This document shows, piece after piece, positions 1 to 5,667 of a stretch of DNA of 5,667 bases; position 1 is the stretch's first letter; each line of letters opens with the position of its first letter. The notes beneath the pieces are model-generated. The model did not search any database. It saw nothing but the letters and a program-made list of their open reading frames with translations, and had not been told where the DNA came from. This stretch comes from Bacteroidota bacterium. GTDB lineage: Bacteria > Bacteroidota > Bacteroidia > UKL13-3. The position numbers and the translations under genes are program-made. The stretch covers positions 1-5,667 of the forward strand of contig VEQB01000165.1 in assembly GCA_018883485.1 (NCBI GenBank), in the 5' to 3' direction.

Positions 1-1
1 G

Positions 2-364
2 AATGACATAGTTGAAAACCACAGAATCGGTTCTGTATTTGAAGAGCACCGAGACAGATTCTTAAAGAGAGTTTACACCGAAGAAGAAGCAAACTACTGC
101 CTCTCCAAAGGAGATCCCATTCCCTTCCTTGCGGCTCGATTTGCCTGCAAAGAGGCTTTTATCAAGGCGGTGGGTCTGGATCCCGGAGAAGTCATCGATT
201 TTCGTGAAGTAGAGCTAAAAGGAAGTTCCTTTGGCAAAAAAAGACTAGCGATTTCAGGCAAAGCAGAGAAAAAGTTTCAAGAGAAGGGATTTAAAGAGAT
301 GAGTGTCTCCATCAGCCACTCCGATTCTTACTCCACCGCGGTGGTGATCCTCTACGGAGAATAG
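2..364 (+). CDS. acpS: Holo-[acyl-carrier-protein] synthase, 5'-truncated by the window edge
   Basis: AcpS transfers the 4'-phosphopantetheine arm of coenzyme A to a serine of apo-ACP, switching on the carrier of fatty-acid synthesis in the cytoplasm. The reading frame is open from base 2 to the TAG at 362-364 (120 residues), so only a handful of N-terminal residues are missing; AcpS is normally about 120-130 aa. Family landmarks are in order: DIVE with the metal-binding Asp (codon 5-7), RVYTEEEANYC, then AARFACKEAFIKA with the second metal ligand Glu (codon 152-154), and the C-terminal SISHSDSYSTAVVI strand. The GTG at 170 lies within the conserved core and is not the start. The next ORF begins 2 bp after the stop, suggesting an operon. 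Wording of the protein and GC near 46% suggest a Leptospira-like spirochaete, unlike the Bacteroidota genes downstream; this assignment is by recall, not by search. Confidence 0.93.
   Translation, partial: NDIVENHRIGSVFEEHRDRFLKRVYTEEEANYCLSKGDPIPFLAARFACKEAFIKAVGLDPGEVIDFREVELKGSSFGKKRLAISGKAEKKFQEKGFKEMSVSISHSDSYSTAVVILYGE
356..360 (+). promoter_or_regulatory. Strong Shine-Dalgarno (GGAGA) for the ORF starting at 367
   Basis: GGAGA lies within the last codons of acpS, six bases before the ATG at 367. It fixes that start and indicates translational coupling with acpS. None of the three genes in the 2700-5121 region whose starts are visible has a comparable site, which fits the view that the left end comes from a different organism than the rest. 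Confidence 0.7.
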
Positions 365-366
365 AA

Positions 367-1416
367 ATGAACAACAGCGAGATGCAAAAGCTTTTGGAAT
401 TATACAATGAGGGCCTAGGTCTCTACAAATTGAAAAAGTTTCAAGAGGAAAATGCGGAAAGGGATAAAGAAAGCCAAAAAGGAATTGAGGATGTCACGGC
501 TTTGTATGGGAAAAAATCTGCTCAGGTTATTGAATTAGAAAAAAAGGTTAGTTACCATCAAATTAGTCACAGGACTAAGTGGCAAGACATTGAAGATGCG
601 CTTGTTTTAGGGATTAAGCAGTACTTTAGTAAACTTGGCTTTAGTAAAGCAATACTTGGATTATCTGGGGGAGTAGATTCTGCATTAGTTAGTTACTTAG
701 CAACTAAGGCACTTGGATCAGAAAACGTTTGGGCAATCTTAATGCCATCAACATTTAGCAGCGAACATTCAATATCAGATAGTCTTGAACTAACAAAAAA
801 CTTAGGTATTAAGCATGAAATAGTTCCTATACAGCCAACATTTGAAAGTTTTATGCAAACTTTAGAACCCTATTTTAAAGGAACAAATTTTGGCTTACCC
901 GAAGAGAATTTACAATCGAGAACGAGAGGCGTAATATTAATGGGCTTAGCAAATAAGTTTGGATATATTTTATTAAACACGAGTAATAAAAGTGAATTGG
1001 CGGTTGGTTATGGCACCTTGTATGGAGATATGTGCGGAGGACTTTCTGTAATAGGAGATTTATACAAAACAGAGATTTATGAATTGTGTCAATTTATAAA
1101 TAGAGAAAAAGAAATTATACCAAACAATATTCTAATTAAGGAACCTTCGGCAGAACTTAGGCCAGACCAAAAAGATTCTGACAGCTTGCCACCCTACGAT
1201 GTTTTGGATCAAATCTTACTCTATTATATTGAAGAAAGATTTGGCCCGCAGCAAATAGTAGAAGTGGGATTTGATGAAACTTTGGTAAAACGTATCTTAA
1301 AAATGGTAAACATGAATGAGTGGAAACGTTGGCAGGCACCTCCTGTTTTACGTTTGTCAAAGAAGGCTTTTGGCCCAGGGAGGCGCGTACCTATTTCTGG
1401 AAAGTACTTAAGTTAG
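367..1416 (+). CDS. nadE: Chimeric ORF: foreign helical N-terminus joined to the NAD(+) synthetase catalytic domain
   Basis: Residues about 74-349 are the synthetase domain of NadE, which adenylates nicotinic acid adenine dinucleotide with ATP and amidates it to NAD+. Visible motifs are the ATP-pyrophosphatase loop SGGVDS (100-105), ENLQSRTRG (180-188), TSNKSELAVGYGTLYGD (205-221), ELRPDQKDSDSLPPY (263-277) and the C-terminal GRRVPISGKYLS. These match the C-terminal half of the glutamine-dependent Bacteroidota enzyme, normally about 540 aa with an N-terminal CN-hydrolase glutaminase domain. That domain is absent. Instead residues 1-27 (LYNEGLGLYKLKKFQE) look like the start of a tetratricopeptide repeat protein of the acpS-side organism, and residues 28-72 are a charged helical stretch I cannot assign. 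The synthetase could use free ammonia if the ORF is real. More likely the ORF is a chimera joining two truncated genes. Its stop overlaps the convergent phosphoesterase gene by 4 bp. Confidence 0.85.
   Translation: MNNSEMQKLLELYNEGLGLYKLKKFQEENAERDKESQKGIEDVTALYGKKSAQVIELEKKVSYHQISHRTKWQDIEDALVLGIKQYFSKLGFSKAILGLSGGVDSALVSYLATKALGSENVWAILMPSTFSSEHSISDSLELTKNLGIKHEIVPIQPTFESFMQTLEPYFKGTNFGLPEENLQSRTRGVILMGLANKFGYILLNTSNKSELAVGYGTLYGDMCGGLSVIGDLYKTEIYELCQFINREKEIIPNNILIKEPSAELRPDQKDSDSLPPYDVLDQILLYYIEERFGPQQIVEVGFDETLVKRILKMVNMNEWKRWQAPPVLRLSKKAFGPGRRVPISGKYLS
450..570. other. Probable junction between two unrelated DNA sources
   Basis: Left of this interval the sequence carries the spirochaete-like acpS and a TPR-like gene start; right of it the NadE synthetase domain and Bacteroidota genes begin. 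The family similarity breaks after FQE (about base 447) and resumes at DIEDALVLGI (from base 586). Codons ending in G or C (GAG, GGC, GTC, ACG) persist to about 512, then A/T-ending codons prevail, which places the switch in the later part of the interval. No flanking repeat, tRNA or transposase is visible that would explain an integration event. The exact base cannot be fixed by eye, and the middle segment could belong to either side or to a third source. Confidence 0.6.
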
Positions 1417-2717
1417 GCAGTTCTATTCAGCGTAAACACAGTTATTTCGGGTAAAATTCCAACCCTACCAGGGTATCCTAAAAACCCAAAACCACGGTTA
1501 ACATATAACATTTGCTTCTCTATGTGGTATAAATCGGCCCAATGTTTATAGATGTATTGAGAAGGACTCCATCGGTAATTGCCTAATTCAACACCAAATT
1601 GAAAGCCATGCGTATGGCCCGAAAGTGTTAAATCTATATCTGGATGTTTTTGACTAATGATAGTATCAAAATGGCTTGGATCGTGAGATAGCAATATTTT
1701 CACTGGGCTATCTGGCATTCCTTTTTTAGCTGCATCAATATCTCCAAATTTTTGAAAACGACCTCTATCACCCCAGTTTTCAACACCTATCATAGCCAAT
1801 CTTTGGTTTTCGCGTTCAATAATAAAATGCTCATTTCTTAAGAGATTCCATCCCATGTTTTTATGCACATTGCATAAATCTGTAAGGTTCTTTTGCTTTT
1901 CTTCTGGGCTTTTCCAGTCCATAACGTAATCTCCATAATCATGGTTTCCCAAGATGGAGAAAACGCCCATGGGCGCTTTTATTTCAGAGAACATATCTGC
2001 CCAACCATCGCTTTCATTGGTTCTATTATTTACAAAATCGCCAGTGAAAGTTACAATATGCGCCTTTTGTTCTTTAACCATACGAATACCTCGATAAACG
2101 GCATCTCTATCATAAAAACTACCACAGTGTACATCCGAAATTTGCAACATCTTAATCCCATCAAAAGCCTCAGGAAGTTTAGGAATTAACAGGTTTACGT
2201 GTCTTACTTGATATTTATAAGCGCCACTAGAAATACCACGCGTTAAAAAAATAAAAGGAACTGCACCTGCTGCCAAACCAGCACGGGCAATAAATTGAGA
2301 GCGCGTAATTTTCTTTACTTCAGATTCAATAGCATCTTCCATTTCTTCTTCATCGGCTTCCTTTTTCATGGCAAATACATTTCTCTCTAACCAATGCCAG
2401 CAAAGATTAAGCAACCGTTTAATATCATCTAAGAGCACAAAAATTGCGGTAAGAAATTTTGAAACATAGATGATAAAAAACATGGCCATATACCAGGTTT
2501 TGACAATGCGATAAGATTCTAAAAAAGGATGTATTGAATTTACTGCAAAAACCAGTAAGAAGAATGCAGGCACAAACCAATAAATACCCCAAATGATTTT
2601 TTTATACCAATTGGGCCTGTCCCTTAGCATTGTTTTAGTAGCCTGCCAAACATAGATATCAACTAAAACAACAAACACAAAAACCCCTAAAAACATTTTC
2701 AATTTAAATGTAGCCAT
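1413..2717 (-). CDS. Membrane-anchored calcineurin-like metallophosphoesterase
   Basis: A predicted dinuclear-metal phosphoesterase of the calcineurin-like superfamily. The 434-residue protein has hydrophobic segments near 5-24, 42-62 and 73-96, a charged acidic linker (about 117-137), a fourth hydrophobic stretch near 145-160, and then the catalytic domain. All metal-binding blocks are present in order: DVH (195-197), GDFVNN (226-231), GNHD (257-260), SHDP (344-347) and GHTHG (367-371), so it should be active. The layout resembles the YaeI-like group of Bacteroidota, for which phospholipid-type substrates are plausible but unproven. The side of the membrane the catalytic domain faces is not certain. 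The ATG at 2715-2717 is preceded by AAGAG but no full Shine-Dalgarno. The gene converges on nadE with a 4-bp stop overlap and diverges from mtgA. Its substrate cannot be read from sequence. Confidence 0.92.
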   Translation of the reverse strand: MATFKLKMFLGVFVFVVLVDIYVWQATKTMLRDRPNWYKKIIWGIYWFVPAFFLLVFAVNSIHPFLESYRIVKTWYMAMFFIIYVSKFLTAIFVLLDDIKRLLNLCWHWLERNVFAMKKEADEEEMEDAIESEVKKITRSQFIARAGLAAGAVPFIFLTRGISSGAYKYQVRHVNLLIPKLPEAFDGIKMLQISDVHCGSFYDRDAVYRGIRMVKEQKAHIVTFTGDFVNNRTNESDGWADMFSEIKAPMGVFSILGNHDYGDYVMDWKSPEEKQKNLTDLCNVHKNMGWNLLRNEHFIIERENQRLAMIGVENWGDRGRFQKFGDIDAAKKGMPDSPVKILLSHDPSHFDTIISQKHPDIDLTLSGHTHGFQFGVELGNYRWSPSQYIYKHWADLYHIEKQMLYVNRGFGFLGYPGRVGILPEITVFTLNRTA

Positions 2718-2827
2718 CTCTTATTAATTGCAGTTTCAAAGAAAAGCCATTTATTTGAAACGCGGAATATTTGTTTATGAATGATGCTAACTATATAGAC
2801 AAACTTTACTAAAATTGTAGTTAATTC
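2718..2827. promoter_or_regulatory. Divergent intergenic region between the phosphoesterase gene and mtgA
   Basis: This 110-bp AT-rich spacer separates two genes reading outward and must hold the promoters of both if they are not otherwise transcribed. On the plus strand a TTTG at 2770-2773 is followed, 20 bases later, by TATAGACA (2794-2801), a poor match to the Bacteroidota -33 TTTG / -7 TAnnTTTG pattern. No convincing match is seen on the minus strand. The role is inferred mainly from gene orientation. Confidence 0.35.
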
Positions 2828-3580
2828 ATGGGAAAAACAAGCAAAGCAATTGGTAAAAAATTAATCCAACTAAAAGATTGGTTCATAAAGGTTTGTTTAT
2901 TGGCCTTCCAACTCAGTTTATTTTTAATTATTACATATAGAATATTGCCAGTTCCTATTACTCCACTGCCAATGGTTAGACTCTTTGAACAGGCCTTTGG
3001 CGATGACGCGGTGCGCCTTAGAAAAGACTGGGAAAGTATAGAGAGTTTAGGAAGAAACATTTGTTTGGCTAGTGTAACTTCTGAGGATCCTAAATTCTTT
3101 AAGCACTATGGCTTTGATTTTGAGCAAATTTATGAATCATTAAAAAAGAGTTTTGACAAAGGCAAGAGACCAAGAGGCGCTAGTACCATAACTCAGCAAA
3201 CAGCAAAAAACTTATTCTTCACCCCAAAAAGAAGTTATATAAGAAAAGTTTTAGAAGTTTATGTTACCGTGGCATTGGAACTATTATGGACAAAGCAGCG
3301 CATTCTTGAGGTATATTTGAACATAATAGAAATGGGAAATGGTATTTACGGGGCGGAAGCGGCCGCATTATTTTACTTCAACAAATCTTCTAATAAATTA
3401 ACAGCATCTGAAGCCGCAGCAATTGCAGCCTGTTATCCCAATCCAAGAAGATGGAAAGCAAATAGACCCTCAAGATACATCAAGAAAAAACAAGCCGTTA
3501 TTGTTAGATACATGTATAGATTAGGACCATTACCTTGGGAGTTAACAGAACAAAATGCCAAAAGGAAAAGAAGAAATTAA
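2828..3580 (+). CDS. mtgA: Monofunctional biosynthetic peptidoglycan transglycosylase (GT51)
   Basis: MtgA polymerises lipid II into glycan strands at the outer face of the inner membrane, without a transpeptidase domain. The 250-residue protein has the usual length and architecture: a basic N-terminus, one membrane anchor at about 20-40, then a GT51 domain. Conserved blocks are visible: SEDPKFFKHYGFD (85-97) with the probable catalytic Glu86, RGASTITQQTAKNLFF (116-131), RKVLEVYVTVALELLWTKQRILEVYLN in two runs around 139-165, and EMGNGIYGAEAAALFYFNKS (168-187). The tail is rich in Lys and Arg. The protein ends soon after the GT51 domain, ruling out a bifunctional class A PBP. The ATG at 2828 is the first in frame; no Shine-Dalgarno precedes it, as is common in Bacteroidota. 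It converges with the OmpA-family gene. Confidence 0.95.
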   Translation: MGKTSKAIGKKLIQLKDWFIKVCLLAFQLSLFLIITYRILPVPITPLPMVRLFEQAFGDDAVRLRKDWESIESLGRNICLASVTSEDPKFFKHYGFDFEQIYESLKKSFDKGKRPRGASTITQQTAKNLFFTPKRSYIRKVLEVYVTVALELLWTKQRILEVYLNIIEMGNGIYGAEAAALFYFNKSSNKLTASEAAAIAACYPNPRRWKANRPSRYIKKKQAVIVRYMYRLGPLPWELTEQNAKRKRRN

Positions 3581-3618
3581 TAACCATTATCCAAATCAAG
3601 GTCTTTTTTTCTTTCTTC

Positions 3619-5121
3619 TTATTTCTTGCGCATATCCTCTTTATCAACCCGGGGCTGGCGCTTTTGCACTGGGCGAATAATTCTAAACTCCACCTTTCTA
3701 TCTAACCCTTCGGTAGCCATTTGGTAGCGTTGCACATAAGGGTCCTTTTCAGAGAACACCAACAAACGCTGCTCTTCAATTTCATAAATCTTATGGAGTC
3801 TACGTTTTACTTCTAATGCCCTGCGTTCTGATAGTGTTAATTGCGTTAGGTTTGGCTTATTATTGTCTGCATGTCCAATAATAACTACTGAAGCAGCAGT
3901 ATCTACCATGAGAATCCTTGCTATTTGTTGTAGCACATTATATTGTTCTACATGCACGGTAAAATGGTTAGGTGGAAATGTTATGGTAGGCAAACCAAAA
4001 CCACTTCTAGAAATGGTTACAAACTCAGTTTTTGGAACAGAGTCATTAATTTTATAAATGGTTTCATTAGTATCTGCACCACCTAAGCCAGAAGGAAAAT
4101 AAAGACTAACAGTTTTACCAAAACCATATGGGTCTGGATCCTCTGTATCTGGCACACCGTCGTTGTCACTATCCAATGTTACACCTTTATTATCTACTTT
4201 ATATCCTGCCTTGGTATTTAATTCTTGATCCATCATATTAGGCACGCCATCATTATCATCATCTACCTTCATGGCTTCCATATCGTCTTTTGTGTTTTCT
4301 ATATCACGGTAGATCTTATCAATAGGATTATACCAATCAATATGCTTAGGTTTATTGGCAGTTGTAATATTGTAGGTGATGGTGGCAGTTAAATAGCCAT
4401 TGCCTTCAGTTGGTCTAATAGGTGAAACAAATAAATCTAACTGATCACTAGAACCAAGAAGATAAGTTGCCTCAAGCCCAATATCAATATTACGACTCAC
4501 TTTCCTTTTATAGCCAACTGATAATGGAACAGAAAAAATAGTTTCCTTATATTTTAATAAATTACCAGCGGTATCTGCATTTTCGCGCTGTCCGTTCAGG
4601 AATTGAAATGCTCCTCCAAAGCCTAAATAAAAATTATCCCGCGGGAAACTTTTTCTAAAATCAACAGTTCCAATATTAAGAAGAAACTGAAAATTAAGCG
4701 TGTTTACTTTAGTTGTAAACCAAGAATTATAAATTGGATCGGCCTGAGTAGGCCCTCCAGAAAGCTTTCCATGAAGATACTGAGCCCTAAATCCCAAAAC
4801 ATGGCTAAAGGAATATTTAACAAAACCACCATAACCGGGAAATACTGCGTTTGTAGGAACATCACCCGAATAAAATGAAACCCCATAATTTAATGCCGCT
4901 GAAAACCTGCTGTAACTAGATGGAGGGATAATATTTACCGTGTCTTTAACCAATTTCTTCTCTGGCTTAGGCGAGTTAGGCTTACCATAAATAACACTCA
5001 TATCTGGAGATTGCAACTTCTCGTTAGAGCGGCCAATAGCAGGCTTTTGGGGTTTTTGTTGAGCCCATATTTGCGTAACTGACAGCAATAAACAAACCGT
5101 TATTAAAAGTAAAGTTCTCAT
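3619..5121 (-). CDS. OmpA-family outer-membrane protein with thrombospondin type-3 repeats
   Basis: A predicted outer-membrane protein that tethers the membrane to peptidoglycan. The 500-residue precursor starts with a signal peptide (MRTLLLITVCLLLSVTQIWA, cut near residue 20-21). Residues about 68-255 alternate polar and aromatic residues as in a beta-barrel. Acidic repeats at 287-334, DDDNDGVPNMMD and DSDNDGVPDTEDPDP, are thrombospondin type-3 calcium-binding repeats, a common linker in Bacteroidota OmpA proteins. Residues about 383-484 form the OmpA C-terminal domain, with GHAD (Asp419), LSERRALEV (Arg434) and DRKVEFRII; Asp419 and Arg434 correspond to the residues that bind diaminopimelate in Acinetobacter OmpA. 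A basic tail ends in MRKK. No type IX secretion signal is evident. The ATG at 5119-5121 gives the signal peptide directly and lacks a Shine-Dalgarno. It lies inside a long inverted repeat that may control translation. Confidence 0.92.
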   Translation of the reverse strand: MRTLLLITVCLLLSVTQIWAQQKPQKPAIGRSNEKLQSPDMSVIYGKPNSPKPEKKLVKDTVNIIPPSSYSRFSAALNYGVSFYSGDVPTNAVFPGYGGFVKYSFSHVLGFRAQYLHGKLSGGPTQADPIYNSWFTTKVNTLNFQFLLNIGTVDFRKSFPRDNFYLGFGGAFQFLNGQRENADTAGNLLKYKETIFSVPLSVGYKRKVSRNIDIGLEATYLLGSSDQLDLFVSPIRPTEGNGYLTATITYNITTANKPKHIDWYNPIDKIYRDIENTKDDMEAMKVDDDNDGVPNMMDQELNTKAGYKVDNKGVTLDSDNDGVPDTEDPDPYGFGKTVSLYFPSGLGGADTNETIYKINDSVPKTEFVTISRSGFGLPTITFPPNHFTVHVEQYNVLQQIARILMVDTAASVVIIGHADNNKPNLTQLTLSERRALEVKRRLHKIYEIEEQRLLVFSEKDPYVQRYQMATEGLDRKVEFRIIRPVQKRQPRVDKEDMRKK

Positions 5122-5189
5122 AATTGGATCTTAGCCTATTTGATGCAGCTAAGTTAATTCCAACTTATGAGAACTCTTTACTTAATGAC
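5099..5189. repeat. Long imperfect inverted repeat spanning the OmpA-gene start codon, with a nested stem
   Basis: The left arm (5099-5127) and the reverse complement of the right arm (5160-5189) align over about 29 bases with 26 identities, one mismatch and small gaps; the longest unbroken blocks are TTCTCATAA and GTAAAG. The 32-base middle contains a second perfect 6-bp pair, CTTAGC (5130-5135) and GCTAAG (5148-5153). Read as mRNA of the minus-strand gene, the 5' leader can pair with the AUG and the first eight codons. It could be a translation-control structure, a DNA operator, or the trace of an inverted duplication of the gene start. The pairing is seen directly; function is inference. 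Confidence 0.75.
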
Positions 5190-5206
5190 CTACAGTTATC
5201 TACAGA

Positions 5207-5667
5207 TTACTGTGCATTGTATATATAAATCCAACTATTAGGCTCAATTTCTCTGCGCACTCTGCGTAAAGTTGTAATTGCTTCGCTTCTATCATCTGTA
5301 GAAATAATAGACATTCTTAACAATTTAGAAGCTTTAGAACTTCTGTAAATGCTAGGTGCAAATCCTTTTCTTTCTAAACGTTGTTGGTTAGCTCTGGCTA
5401 CACTTAATTTATTTATACTGTAACAAGCTACAATAACATTGTATTTGCTTGATGGAGGGCCAACTTTACCCTTTTCAAGAACTGGAACTGTCTTGGGTGC
5501 AGGGCTCACAACTGGCCTATTCTCTGCAGGAACTTGCTTCACAGGTTCAATAGTAACAACTGCTGGGGCCGGGGTGGCTGCTGTTGTTGGTTCTGCAACG
5601 GGGGCTGGGGTTGTCTCTGCTACAGGGGCAACCGCCAAACTAGTATCTAGCTTAGGTTGTTCTACAA
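5207..5667 (-). CDS. SPOR-domain protein, C-terminal part (5' end beyond the window)
   Basis: The frame is open from the right edge (first whole codon at 5663-5665) to the TAA at 5207-5209, giving 152 residues without a start; the TTG at 5636-5638 is only an internal codon. Residues from the edge to about 75 form a Pro/Ala/Thr/Val-rich linker with APVAE-like repeats, expected to be extended and flexible. The last ~75 residues, beginning KYNVIVACYSINKLSVARA and ending SWIYIYNAQ, are a SPOR domain: the short repeat pair, the RxxxxGF turn (RLERKGFAPSIY) and the RMSI strand fit the family. SPOR domains bind glycan strands stripped of stem peptides, often at division sites. The N-terminus, which would show a membrane anchor or signal peptide, is not visible. 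It lies 85 bp upstream of the OmpA-family gene on the same strand and may be co-transcribed with it. Confidence 0.88.
   Translation of the reverse strand, partial: VEQPKLDTSLAVAPVAETTPAPVAEPTTAATPAPAVVTIEPVKQVPAENRPVVSPAPKTVPVLEKGKVGPPSSKYNVIVACYSINKLSVARANQQRLERKGFAPSIYRSSKASKLLRMSIISTDDRSEAITTLRRVRREIEPNSWIYIYNAQ

Noticed and set aside
170..364. A 64-residue ORF starting with GTG at 170
   Set aside because: It is only the C-terminal half of AcpS; the same frame is open and homologous back to base 2.
1893..2189. A 98-residue plus-strand ORF inside the phosphoesterase gene
   Set aside because: It is antisense to the conserved metal-binding domain, with no family motif and no ribosome-binding site; a shadow frame. 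The short antisense ORFs at 1157-1360, 2821-3060, 3863-4057 and the out-of-frame minus ORF at 4704-4886 were dropped for the same reason.
2810..2817. TAAAATTG as a -7 promoter element for mtgA
   Set aside because: It resembles TAnnTTTG but has no TTTG at the right distance upstream and would start transcription almost at the ATG.
3566..3621. Possible bidirectional terminator between mtgA and the OmpA gene (AAGAAGAAA 3568-3576 with TTTCTTCTT 3612-3620, and a run of seven T at 3604-3610)
   Set aside because: The arms are purely low-complexity purine/pyrimidine tracts 35 bases apart, within the two coding ends, and no GC-rich stem precedes the T run.
5190..5205. Two CTGTAG copies on the minus strand, 10 bp apart, as a regulator site
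   Set aside because: Only two 6-bp copies beside a gene end; too short to support a claim.
5167..5241. A 24-codon plus-strand peptide beginning MRTLY
   Set aside because: Its likeness to the OmpA start is explained by the inverted repeat; it then runs antisense into the SPOR gene with no further coding signal.

Overview
The window looks like two pieces of DNA of different origin joined inside one open reading frame. Bases 1 to roughly 450-560 carry the 3' part of a holo-ACP synthase gene (acpS) and the start of a second gene. This piece is about 46% GC over 1-360 (hand count), the second gene has a strong Shine-Dalgarno, and the acpS wording (NDIVEN..., KEAFIKA, SISHSDSYSTAVV) reminds me of Leptospira-type spirochaetes; that assignment is from memory. 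From about 560 to the end the DNA is about 35% GC (hand count over 601-1020), its genes lack clear Shine-Dalgarno sequences, and all products are typical of Bacteroidota: a NAD synthetase catalytic domain, a membrane-anchored metallophosphoesterase, a monofunctional transglycosylase, an OmpA-type porin with thrombospondin type-3 calcium repeats, and a SPOR-domain protein.

Layout: acpS (+, 5' end cut by the window edge); chimeric nadE ORF (+, 367-1416); metallophosphoesterase (-, 1413-2717), tail to tail with nadE and overlapping it by 4 bp; a 110-bp divergent spacer; mtgA (+, 2828-3580); a 38-bp convergent spacer; OmpA-family protein (-, 3619-5121); an 85-bp spacer; SPOR-domain protein (-, 5207 to the right edge, 5' end cut). 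The SPOR gene lies upstream of the OmpA gene on the same strand, so they may be co-transcribed.

Functionally the Bacteroidota part is largely cell-envelope: MtgA polymerises glycan strands, the SPOR and OmpA C-terminal domains are families that bind peptidoglycan, and the phosphoesterase is anchored in the inner membrane. NAD synthetase is a housekeeping enzyme. I see no defence system, mobile element, CRISPR array or RNA gene.

Two points deserve a second look. First, the nadE ORF has lost the glutaminase domain usual for this family and carries a foreign N-terminus in its place; an assembly or cloning chimera is the simplest reading, a real gene fusion the alternative. Second, a long imperfect inverted repeat (5099-5127 with 5160-5189, plus a nested 6-bp stem) spans the start codon of the OmpA gene and could fold the mRNA so that the AUG is buried.
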